Shown here piece after piece: positions 1-5,557 of a stretch of 5,557 nucleotides of DNA. The first letter of the stretch is position 1. Each line of letters begins with the position of its first letter. The translations under genes and the position numbers were made by a program. The DNA is taken from contig JALRCK010000170.1 of the NCBI GenBank assembly GCA_023262305.1, forward strand, positions 1-5,557. Reading direction: 5' to 3'. The DNA comes from Deltaproteobacteria bacterium. Its GTDB lineage: Bacteria > Bdellovibrionota_C > UBA2361 > OMII01. Below the pieces are notes generated by a model. The model ran no database searches, was not told the DNA's origin, and saw nothing but the letters and a program-made list of their open reading frames with translations.

Positions 1-104
1 GCCCGAGTACAGAGAGAAACACAGTAGCCCGGGTACAGAGAGAAAAAGAGAAACAGTAGCCCGGGTACAGAGAGAAACTCGGGCACAGAGAGAACGAGAG
101 AACG
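1..104. repeat. Intergenic repeat array 1 (GTAGCCCGGGTACAGAGAGA family)
   Basis: About four irregular copies of a 20-32 bp unit lie upstream of the methyltransferase gene. GTAG heads begin at 24 and 56. A truncated copy starts at the window edge (GCCCGAGTACAGAGAGAAAC), and a tail copy (GGGCACAGAGAGAAC) starts at 81. Each unit pairs a C/G-rich core with a purine tail of ACAGAGAGAA type. Positions 1-8 (GCCCGAGT) are the exact reverse complement of 77-84 (ACTCGGGC). The array probably extends left of the window. A GTAG tetranucleotide before a GC-rich hairpin is known from REP elements mobilised by RAYT transposases, but membership in that class is only an inference here, and no RAYT gene is present. 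The repeats are seen directly; their function is unknown. Confidence 0.8.
56..84 (+). repeat. GTAG-headed REP-like hairpin within array 1
   Basis: After GTA at 56-58, bases 59-66 (GCCCGGGT) pair with 77-84 (ACTCGGGC). This gives an 8-bp stem with one G-T wobble (64/79) and a 10-base loop, ACAGAGAGAA. It is the only unit of the array that closes into a good local hairpin, and it has the GTAG-plus-stem layout typical of REP sequences. No T-run follows, so it does not look like a rho-independent terminator. Confidence 0.55.
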
Positions 105-143
105 CGGATTGCCCTATTCGATGGAACTTCGGATGCTAGTGCC

Positions 144-1028
144 ATGAGATACAAATCAATTATTCCAATTCTTCTGGCACTCTGCTGCGGTATCTATGGG
201 CAGTTCTCTCCCACGGTCTATGCCCAACCAGAATCGAGCCAAGAGATCTGGCGTCGATGGAACACCGACCCCAAAAGAAATTCGCTGGCTATCCCAGAGC
301 GTCACTATGGCGAGGTGTACGACCTGATATTCTGGTTCATTAATAAGACAAAAGATGACCGCGTTGTGTTCATCGATGTCGGCTGTGCAATCGGCGATTA
401 TCTTAAGCACGTTGAACGCCTCTCTCAGAAGAGGATTCTCTCCATCGGCATCGACCCTGTTGATTGGCCCCGTCGCATTCCCTATTCGAAGTTCCTTAAG
501 ATTGCTATATCCGAGAAAGCACAAGAGGGTGTGAACTTTAACCTCTATGGTAGTAGCGACTTAGCCAGCAGCTCCCTCAAACGACTCAAGCAGGAGAACG
601 TGACTCACAACGGTCTTGAATCCGACTCTAAGTTCTACCATCCTGCCCCAATAGAAGGCGCCAAAGGGACGACCACTGTTACCACCAAACCACTAAACCA
701 GGTCATCCGCGAGGAGGGGATTAAAGACCGGATTGACTTGCTGAAGGTTGACACTCAAGGAACAGACCTCGAGGTCACACTCAGTGCAGGGAACTACCTC
801 AGTAATACTCTCTTCATTCAAATCGAATCGATTCTCTCTGAAAAGAAAGGGCACCTTCTCTATGACGAGCAAACAAATTTTGCGAAGGACCGGGCAATCT
901 TGGAAAGCAAGGGATTTGAGGTGTTTAACGTAGCTGCATTTCCTGCAGGACCTGAGGGGGACGTTATGTTTGTGAATCGCAAGCTCTTTGAGACCCTCGC
1001 AAAGCGTGACGGGATTCCCGTCTTCTAA
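144..1028 (+). CDS. FkbM-family SAM-dependent methyltransferase with N-terminal signal sequence
   Basis: This 294-residue protein is a class I S-adenosylmethionine methyltransferase of the FkbM type, a family that often O-methylates sugars or natural products. The SAM-binding motif I is at residues 75-84 (VFIDVGCAIG; D78, G80, G84). The FkbM signature is near 197-210 (IDLLKVDTQGTDLE), with K201, D203, G206 and E210 where the family has K-x-D-x-x-G-x-[DE]-x-E. An IQIE strand follows at about 227-230, and the family-like DVMFVNR lies near the C-terminus. The first 27 residues look like a Sec signal: R2 and K4, a hydrophobic core at about 6-18, and a possible cleavage site after VYA (residue 27). 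No other in-frame ATG occurs before the catalytic core, so the start at 144 is favoured although no clear Shine-Dalgarno sequence precedes it. The gene is flanked by repeat arrays on both sides. The acceptor is unknown. The fold assignment is confident; export or membrane anchoring is inferred. Confidence 0.85.
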   Translation: MRYKSIIPILLALCCGIYGQFSPTVYAQPESSQEIWRRWNTDPKRNSLAIPERHYGEVYDLIFWFINKTKDDRVVFIDVGCAIGDYLKHVERLSQKRILSIGIDPVDWPRRIPYSKFLKIAISEKAQEGVNFNLYGSSDLASSSLKRLKQENVTHNGLESDSKFYHPAPIEGAKGTTTVTTKPLNQVIREEGIKDRIDLLKVDTQGTDLEVTLSAGNYLSNTLFIQIESILSEKKGHLLYDEQTNFAKDRAILESKGFEVFNVAAFPAGPEGDVMFVNRKLFETLAKRDGIPVF

Positions 1029-1043
1029 CGATTCCCAGCTTCT

Positions 1044-1234
1044 GTAGCCCCATACCGAGAGAGCCGTACAGAGTAGCCGCCGTGCAGTGAGACGGAGTAG
1101 CCCCCTCACAGCCAGAAGTAGCGCCTCTACACCGAGACCGAGACACAGTAGCCCCCCTACAGCGAGACACAGACGGAGTAGCCCCCCTACAGCGAGACAC
1201 CACGTAGCCCCCCTACAGCGAGACCGAGAGCAAC
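1044..1234. repeat. Intergenic repeat array 2 (GTAGCCCCCCTACAGCGAGA family), seven units
   Basis: Seven GTAG-headed units begin at 1044, 1073, 1097, 1118, 1148, 1178 and 1204, so spacing runs from 21 to 30 bp. The last three share an identical core, GTAGCCCCCCTACAGCGAGA, with variable tails (CACAGACGGA, CACCAC, CCGAGAGCAAC). The first four are increasingly diverged towards the methyltransferase stop codon. In each good unit GTAG and CTAC can pair over a five-C loop. Over 24 aligned positions the unit matches array 1 at 19, differing mainly where GGG replaces CCC in the core, so the arrays appear related. Translations across this region are low-complexity repeats and are not taken as genes. 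The array fills most of the 243-bp gap between the methyltransferase and the lyase. Function is unknown. Confidence 0.85.
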
Positions 1235-1266
1235 GTCATACCCGAGGCGAAGACGCCGGGTACGAT
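1235..1266 (+). promoter_or_regulatory. Hairpin just upstream of the lyase start codon
   Basis: TACCC at 1239-1243 pairs with GGGTA at 1258-1262, and GGCG at 1246-1249 pairs with CGCC at 1254-1257. This gives a 9-bp GC-rich stem with a two-base GA bulge and an AAGA loop. After an A-C mismatch, GTC (1235-1237) can add three more pairs with GAT (1264-1266), one of them a G-T wobble. The structure ends six bases before the ATG at 1272, within the usual ribosome footprint. It could limit translation of the lyase, or it could simply be a diverged end unit of the adjoining array, since its position continues the array spacing. No T-run follows it, so it is not called a terminator. Confidence 0.5.
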
Positions 1267-1271
1267 ACGCC

Positions 1272-2633
1272 ATGGGTCCTCGTCTGCTTTTCTACTCGCT
1301 CTCATCTCTCTGCCTCGTCTTAACAACCGCAATCGTCGAGGTATTCGCCACCCCGAATAGACTATCACTTAGTATCATCCCAAACCTTAGTGGGTTCGGC
1401 ACTCAAACTCCAGCAGGAAGCGGCAGACACCTGCGAAAGGTTGCAACTCAGATTATATTCGTCAGCAATCTCAACGACAAAGGTCGCGGGAGCCTTCGAG
1501 CGTGCGCTGAGGCGCGGGGACCCCGAACGTGTATCCCCATCGTTGGGGGGATAATTCGTCTCTCGGAAGCGATACGAATTCGCTCACCGTTTCTCACCAT
1601 AGCAGGACAAACTGCGCCGGCGCCCGGGCTAACGCTCACTCAAGCTGGAATCTCTATTGAGAGCCACGATGTTCTGATCCAACACATCGCCATACGACCG
1701 GGTGACTCCATGCGAGGAGCGCCCCCGCGCGAGCGCGACGGGATATCAATCGGCGCTCCCCGTCCCCGCTCCGTCTACAATGTGGTGATTGATCACGCCT
1801 CTCTCACCTGGGCAATCGATGAGAATATATCGACTGCATATCCTCTCACCCACGATGTGACCCTATCAAACTCTGTCATAGCCGAGGGCTTGCACCATTC
1901 GATTCATCCGAAGGGACCACACAGCAAAGGGATCATGGTGGGAGATGATTCAAAAAGGATCACGATAGCGAGAAATCTCGTCGCGTTTAACGAGGAGCGG
2001 AACCCGTACCTGAAGCCCGGAACATCCGTTGAGTTCCTGAACAACGTGGTGTACGGGTGGGGCTCTAAGGGCGGCTGGTCGCTCTGCAACATCACGAACA
2101 ACACCGACCTTCATAAGCCGGTGATTCTCTCATTTGTTGGAAATACCTATCGACCCGGACCGGACTCAGTGCGCGTATCTCCGATTTACGCCAAGACCCT
2201 AGACCCGCGAAGCTTGATATTCACCCGAGATAACTTCGGCCCCCTCACACCACCGGAACGTCTTCTCTCCTCGCCTGGTTCTACCCTTATCGCTCAGGCA
2301 TCAAGCCCGTTCCCGCCAATTGCTTCAGCACTCAAAAAAGCGATCCCGGCCGAAGATGCGTTGAAGGCGGTTCTCTCCTCCTCAGGCGCTCGTCCCGCAG
2401 AGCGAGACTCGATCGACGCACGAATTATTGACGAGGTCAGAACATCAACGGGTAGCCTCAAAGATTGCACAACCGGATGCACCCGCTCGACGGGGGGACT
2501 CCCCCGTCCTATCCACACATTTCGGCGACTGTCGCTCCCCAAGAGACCGTTTGCAAGGCGCGCTCACGGGGGATACACCAACCTTGAAGTTTGGCTCCAT
2601 CGGTTCTCGGCAAACCTCGAATCCCACCCTTGA
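1272..2633 (+). CDS. Secreted pectate-lyase-like (PL1-type) polysaccharide lyase
   Basis: This 453-residue protein resembles bacterial pectate-lyase superfamily members with a right-handed parallel beta-helix, which cut uronate-containing polysaccharides by beta-elimination outside the cytoplasm. A Sec signal peptide spans residues 1-26 (R4, hydrophobic 5-22, likely cleavage after VFA). Family blocks follow in order: GRGSLRAC near 75, TIAGQTAPAPG at 109-119, DHASLTWAIDEN at 174-185, HPKG at 212-215, ERNPYLKPGT from 242, and NNVVYGWGS soon after. R243 fits the catalytic arginine of the R-x-P-x-x-R region of pectate lyases, with Lys at 248 in place of the last Arg. The C-terminal part (ARP-x-x-RDSIDARI, then GYTNLEVWLH at 434-443) matches the ending usual for these lyases, so the gene looks complete. 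No Shine-Dalgarno sequence is visible; a hairpin sits directly upstream. Polymer specificity cannot be read from the sequence. Confidence 0.85.
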   Translation: MGPRLLFYSLSSLCLVLTTAIVEVFATPNRLSLSIIPNLSGFGTQTPAGSGRHLRKVATQIIFVSNLNDKGRGSLRACAEARGPRTCIPIVGGIIRLSEAIRIRSPFLTIAGQTAPAPGLTLTQAGISIESHDVLIQHIAIRPGDSMRGAPPRERDGISIGAPRPRSVYNVVIDHASLTWAIDENISTAYPLTHDVTLSNSVIAEGLHHSIHPKGPHSKGIMVGDDSKRITIARNLVAFNEERNPYLKPGTSVEFLNNVVYGWGSKGGWSLCNITNNTDLHKPVILSFVGNTYRPGPDSVRVSPIYAKTLDPRSLIFTRDNFGPLTPPERLLSSPGSTLIAQASSPFPPIASALKKAIPAEDALKAVLSSSGARPAERDSIDARIIDEVRTSTGSLKDCTTGCTRSTGGLPRPIHTFRRLSLPKRPFARRAHGGYTNLEVWLHRFSANLESHP

Positions 2634-2699
2634 TCGAGACAGACCATGCCTTGGGAAACAACTAATCCAGGGACCAAAGAACGATGATGTGAGTAACGG

Positions 2700-3653
2700 C
2701 TATACGTTGGCAGCGAACCAGGCATTAAACTCTCGCATCCCTTCCTCGAAGGATGTGGTTGGCGCATAGCCGAGAAGCCCCCGAGCCTTGGACACATCAG
2801 CGTTGGTGAGCTCAACATCACCCGGCTGCGGAGGATGCTGTTCGATGATCAGCTTCTTGCCCGATACTCGCTCAACGATATCAAGAGCCTCATTCAGCGA
2901 AACAGTTGACGAATTTCCTAGATTGAAGATCTCGTATCCAAGCGGCTTATCGAGAGCGCTCACAAAACCCTGCGTAAAGTCACGGATGAACGTGTAGTCA
3001 CGCCGAGTGTCGCCATTTCCGAACTTCTTAATCGGCGTACCGTTTCTTGCTGCCGAGAGGAAGAGCCACGGTGCCATATCGGGACGACCGCGAGGACCGT
3101 ACACCGTGAAGGGACGCACCACGTTAATCCTCATCCCATAGAGCTTATGGTACGTATAGCTCAAAACCTCAGTCGCTTTTTTTGTCGCCGCGTATGGCGA
3201 GATCGGTCGATCGGTAGCGGAGTCATCCTCACGAAACGGTATCCTGGTGGAATTACCATAGACCGAGGAGGATGAGGTGACGACGGTATTCTCTACCGAA
3301 TGCTTGCGGGCAACTTCGAGAAGCGAGAGCGTTCCGTTAAAATTTGCGCTCGCATAGATGTACGGATTCTCAATCGATGGCCGAACCCCCGCCCGAGCTG
3401 CAAGGTGCGCGATGTGTGTGATACCGTGCTTGTGAAAGATATCGTTAAGAAGAGCGACATCTTCCAGCTCTCCCTGAACGAAGTGGAACGCACCGTTCTT
3501 CGAGAGCTCCTCCACGTTGCGCTTCTTAAAGGCAACGGGGTAGTAGTCGTTGAGATTATCGATTCCGACGACCGTATCCCCTCGACCAACCAAGGCTTCA
3601 GCAACGTGAGATCCGATAAACCCTGCGGCGCCTGTAACAAGGACTTTTTTCAT
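2700..3653 (-). CDS. NAD-dependent epimerase, UDP-glucuronate 4-epimerase-like
   Basis: This 317-residue protein is an extended short-chain dehydrogenase/reductase that would interconvert UDP-sugars in the cytoplasm, most likely UDP-glucuronate and UDP-galacturonate. The Rossmann motif is TGAAGFIG with G8, G11 and G14, and D32 ends the second strand as the NAD ribose ligand. The serine run SSSSVYG (127-133) and Y154-x-x-x-K158 supply the catalytic Ser, Tyr and Lys. DNLNDYY (32-38), AGVRPSIENP (88-97), RPFTVYGPRGRPDMAP and QPGDV are features of the UDP-glucuronate epimerase branch rather than plain GalE. An in-frame ATG 75 bases further upstream would add 25 residues, but MKKVLVTG is the normal family start and has AAGGGAG ahead of it. 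The gene is divergent from the polysaccharide export gene and convergent with the lyase gene, which fits precursor supply for a uronic-acid polymer. A related nucleotide-sugar epimerase activity is the main alternative. Confidence 0.9.
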   Translation of the reverse strand: MKKVLVTGAAGFIGSHVAEALVGRGDTVVGIDNLNDYYPVAFKKRNVEELSKNGAFHFVQGELEDVALLNDIFHKHGITHIAHLAARAGVRPSIENPYIYASANFNGTLSLLEVARKHSVENTVVTSSSSVYGNSTRIPFREDDSATDRPISPYAATKKATEVLSYTYHKLYGMRINVVRPFTVYGPRGRPDMAPWLFLSAARNGTPIKKFGNGDTRRDYTFIRDFTQGFVSALDKPLGYEIFNLGNSSTVSLNEALDIVERVSGKKLIIEQHPPQPGDVELTNADVSKARGLLGYAPTTSFEEGMREFNAWFAANV

Positions 3654-3822
3654 GTGAGCCAGCTCTCCCTTACCACACGCCGGCATTGTACGGCGTAATG
3701 GCGCGACAAGGCAATGCGGGCACATCATGGATCGGGGTCGAAACTGGCAAAAATTCCACCTTCATCGCTGCAGACTGACCGACCTCAGCGTCTGTCCCAC
3801 AAAAAATCGCCATAGTGCTGAC
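3654..3822. promoter_or_regulatory. Divergent intergenic region with an inverted repeat
   Basis: This 169-bp stretch separates the divergent epimerase and export genes, so it should contain promoters for both. I could not find a convincing -35/-10 pair on either strand. It contains a perfect 6-bp inverted repeat, ACGCCG (3677-3682) and CGGCGT (3691-3696), separated by eight bases, which could be a regulator site or a small hairpin. A shorter one, GCCAT (3809-3813) with ATGGC (3823-3827), includes the export gene start codon. The promoter role is inferred from gene orientation. Confidence 0.4.
3663..3671 (-). promoter_or_regulatory. Ribosome binding site of the epimerase gene
   Basis: Read on the minus strand, AAGGGAGAG lies upstream of the ATG at 3653, with 11 bases between GGGAG and the start codon. 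This purine-rich stretch supports the start at MKKVLVTG over the longer in-frame alternative beginning at 3728. The spacing is slightly long but acceptable. Confidence 0.5.
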
Positions 3823-4962
3823 ATGGCACACTGTATCCATCCCCTGCACGCCCACCCACGACCCATTACTCTCTGCCTCATGATTGTGAGCCTCCTTGTT
3901 CAAGGATGCATCAAATACACACCCTCTCGGGAGGAGCTTGAGCGTGAACGGTCAGACAAGCCAAACCTTTCAGCGCCACTGGGCTCCGAGGAGGAGTTTA
4001 ACGCATATGAACGAACCCTCACGAATCGATTGCACAAACTTTTATCGGAGCGATCCTACCTCCTGAGCGTCAGCCAAGCTGGCAGCGGATATGTTCTTGG
4101 GTCCGGTGATATCGTTGAGGTCGATGTGTATGGATTTGGAGAGCTTCGCAGCGAGGTCGAGGTATCACCACAGGGAACCCTCTCCCTACCCCTCATAGGA
4201 GAGGCTGATGTTAAGGGCAAAGACATCCTCACAGCAAAACGATACCTTGCAGGTCGATATGCGCACTACGTAAAGAACCCACGAGTCGACGTCGCCGTGA
4301 AAAACTACCACTCGAACCGTATCTCCGTGATCGGTGAGGTGCAGCGACCTGGGATGTACCCACTCCGCCGGAACGGGCAACTCCTTACAGAGCTCCTCTC
4401 TGAGGCCGGCGGGAAGAACCAACTCGCAAGCAACCGCATCATCCTCCTTCCCGCAGCCAATCTTGGTACCTATTCTCCTCCTCAGATTAGCCCCGACCCT
4501 ACGCTCGCAGCGCAGGAGACGGGGATCGGGGTTGAGATTGAGATGGAAGCGCTTCTCGGCAAGCTCGATCAGAGGCCCCTGCTTGTACCCCTTGTCGCTG
4601 GAGATACCGTTGTTGTTCCGGAAGCCGGAAATTTCGAGGTCGACGGAGAGGTACAGAAGCCTGGTTCTTTTAAATTGGCGTCATCTACCTCAGTCATTAG
4701 CGCTATCGCCGCAGCAGGTGGTCTCTCATATTCCGCTGACGTGAAAAAGGTGGAGGTCATCCGCGACATTGGTGGCGGCCGAAAGGCGCTCGCGACCCTC
4801 GATCTTGAGGAGGTGGGGCTCCGCGGCGGAAAAGATATCCGGCTTCGTGCTGGGGACCTCGTTCGCGTGCCGAGTGAGCCGGGGCGTTTCTTTGGGCGGC
4901 AGGTTGTCGAAACCCTCAATACGCTCTTCAACGGAGTCAGCGTAAACCAACGCCCGAACTAG
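3823..4962 (+). CDS. Outer-membrane polysaccharide export lipoprotein (Wza/OPX family)
   Basis: This 379-residue protein belongs to the OPX family, which forms the outer-membrane or periplasmic channel for capsule or exopolysaccharide export. A signal with hydrophobic residues at about 15-26 leads to LVQGC, making C29 the likely lipidated cysteine. The Poly_export domain begins at about 89 (GYVLGSGDIVEVDVYG) and includes VSPQGTLSLPLIGEADVKG from 114. Two SLBB-type repeats follow, marked by VIGEVQRPGMYPL (from 169) and VDGEVQKPGSFKL (from 273). A short C-terminal helix-like segment (RQVVETLNTLF) ends the protein. The frame stays open to an ATG at 3727, but that start would bury the signal 32 residues in, so 3823 is preferred even though no Shine-Dalgarno sequence precedes it. 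A Wzz-type gene follows after 47 bp, which is the usual OPX and co-polymerase pairing and suggests one operon. Confidence 0.92.
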   Translation: MAHCIHPLHAHPRPITLCLMIVSLLVQGCIKYTPSREELERERSDKPNLSAPLGSEEEFNAYERTLTNRLHKLLSERSYLLSVSQAGSGYVLGSGDIVEVDVYGFGELRSEVEVSPQGTLSLPLIGEADVKGKDILTAKRYLAGRYAHYVKNPRVDVAVKNYHSNRISVIGEVQRPGMYPLRRNGQLLTELLSEAGGKNQLASNRIILLPAANLGTYSPPQISPDPTLAAQETGIGVEIEMEALLGKLDQRPLLVPLVAGDTVVVPEAGNFEVDGEVQKPGSFKLASSTSVISAIAAAGGLSYSADVKKVEVIRDIGGGRKALATLDLEEVGLRGGKDIRLRAGDLVRVPSEPGRFFGRQVVETLNTLFNGVSVNQRPN

Positions 4963-4992
4963 GCGCATCACTCACTTTCATCGTTGCAAGCT

Positions 4993-4998
4993 GGAGAA
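4993..4998 (+). promoter_or_regulatory. Ribosome binding site of the Wzz-type gene
   Basis: GGAGAA lies 11 bases before the ATG at 5010 and supports that start over the internal ATG at 5136, which has no such sequence. It sits in the 47-bp gap after the export gene, where no terminator is visible, consistent with cotranscription. Confidence 0.5.
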
Positions 4999-5009
4999 CT
5001 GTATTACCT

Positions 5010-5557
5010 ATGAATCATAGCCCCCCTTCCGATTCCCTCCCTAATCCTTATGGCCTCCTTCTTCCGGGACATGTGCAGCAGATCCTTCAAGCAGCCTCGG
5101 TCGCACCCCCTCCCCCTTCAGAGCAACTCCCCTCCATGGGTCACTACGTGAGGCTCTTCAAGAAACACCGCGCACTGATACTAACATCAGCCGCCCTCTC
5201 AACGGGTCTGGCAGCTCTCTACTGTCTCATCACACCGTCACTCTACACTGCAGACACCACCATAGAGATCAAGGGGTATGCGCCAGTCCTCGCCTCGAGC
5301 CAAACTGAGACCCTCTTTGGAAACGACACCCGCAAAATTGAGTATCAAAAAACAACCATCGCAAAACTCAAACTGGAGGGGCTCGCTGATCACGTCCTTG
5401 CGAAGGACAACCTGGCAGAGGAGCTTGAAGACTACTGGGAGTCCAGACACTCCGTGTTGAGCACGTTCATTGAGCGCGTCTTCCATCCCCTTGGCTCCTC
5501 AGCCCAAGCAACATCTTTGAGAGGTCGAGATCCCCTCTTCCTAATGAAACCATCCGT
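5010..5557 (+). CDS. Wzz-domain polysaccharide co-polymerase, N-terminal part (runs off the window)
   Basis: The frame stays open from the ATG at 5010 to the window edge, giving the first 182 residues. After a proline-rich cytoplasmic lead (PPPP at 33-36), a Wzz-type domain begins at about 44 with YVRLFKKHRALIL. A transmembrane helix at about 55-74 follows, and then TPSLYTADTTIEI (75-87), the conserved start of the periplasmic part. IEYQKTTIAKLKLEGLADHV (from about 108) fits the usual helix reading Q-T-x-x-x-L-x-S-x-x-L-A-x-x-V. Such inner-membrane proteins set chain length and work with the OPX channel, here encoded 47 bp upstream. Many homologues next to OPX genes carry a C-terminal tyrosine autokinase (Wzc/BY-kinase), but whether this one does lies outside the window. 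The 3' end is missing because of the window limit; nothing suggests a broken gene. Confidence 0.88.
   Translation, partial: MNHSPPSDSLPNPYGLLLPGHVQQILQAASVAPPPPSEQLPSMGHYVRLFKKHRALILTSAALSTGLAALYCLITPSLYTADTTIEIKGYAPVLASSQTETLFGNDTRKIEYQKTTIAKLKLEGLADHVLAKDNLAEELEDYWESRHSVLSTFIERVFHPLGSSAQATSLRGRDPLFLMKPS

Noticed and set aside
1..104. CRISPR array.
   Set aside because: The units are adjacent with irregular length and no unique spacers of constant size, and no cas genes are present.
964..1323. Open frames over array 2 encoding repeats such as SRCRGAT (minus) and SSPPTAR (plus).
   Set aside because: They are translations of the nucleotide repeats. They overlap the ends of two well-supported genes, show no recognisable domain, and follow the repeat period instead of codon constraint.
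2634..2699. Terminator between the convergent lyase and epimerase genes.
   Set aside because: The best hairpin (CCTTGG with CCAGGG over 12 bases) is short, contains a G-T wobble and has no T-run on either strand.
3654..3728. Longer epimerase start at 3728 adding 25 residues.
   Set aside because: The added sequence precedes the standard MKKVLVTG start, resembles nothing in the family and overlaps the ribosome binding site for the shorter start.
3727..3822. Longer export-protein start at 3727.
   Set aside because: It would place 32 polar, cysteine-containing residues before the lipoprotein signal and prevent normal signal recognition.
4334..4931. Overlapping open frames of 120-136 codons inside the export gene, on both strands.
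   Set aside because: They lie wholly within a strongly supported OPX coding region and show low-complexity Ser/Arg/Pro-rich translations without family features.

Overview
The window looks like part of an exopolysaccharide or capsule locus from a Gram-negative bacterium. The Gram-negative assignment rests on an outer-membrane polysaccharide export (Wza/OPX-type) lipoprotein gene, followed by the start of a Wzz-type inner-membrane co-polymerase gene. I cannot name the taxon. Base composition looks balanced to slightly GC-rich by eye, and several starts lack a clear Shine-Dalgarno sequence.

Layout. Positions 1-104 hold a short irregular repeat array (consensus core GTAGCCCGGGTACAGAGAGA). Next comes a + strand gene (144-1028) for an FkbM-family methyltransferase that carries an N-terminal export-type signal. 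A second, related array (1044-1234; core GTAGCCCCCCTACAGCGAGA) and a compact hairpin follow. They lead directly into a + strand gene (1272-2633) for a secreted pectate-lyase-like parallel beta-helix protein. A UDP-glucuronate 4-epimerase-like gene (3653-2700, - strand) converges on the lyase gene. On its other side, a 169-bp divergent intergenic region separates it from the OPX gene (3823-4962, +). The OPX gene is followed after 47 bp by a Wzz-domain gene (5010 to beyond 5557, +), which is cut by the window edge.

How the genes may work together. The epimerase would supply a nucleotide-activated uronic acid such as UDP-galacturonate. The Wzz-type protein and the OPX lipoprotein would control chain length and carry the polymer across the envelope. 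The secreted lyase could cut a uronate-containing polymer by beta-elimination, for trimming, release or turnover. The FkbM-type enzyme could O-methylate a glycan or another molecule. This pathway is inferred from family membership and gene neighbourhood; no substrate can be read from the sequence.

The least ordinary parts are the two related GTAG-headed repeat arrays on either side of the methyltransferase gene, the hairpin ending six bases before the lyase start codon, and the export signal on a methyltransferase family that needs cytoplasmic S-adenosylmethionine. I see no tRNA, rRNA, CRISPR array, transposase gene or convincing rho-independent terminator.
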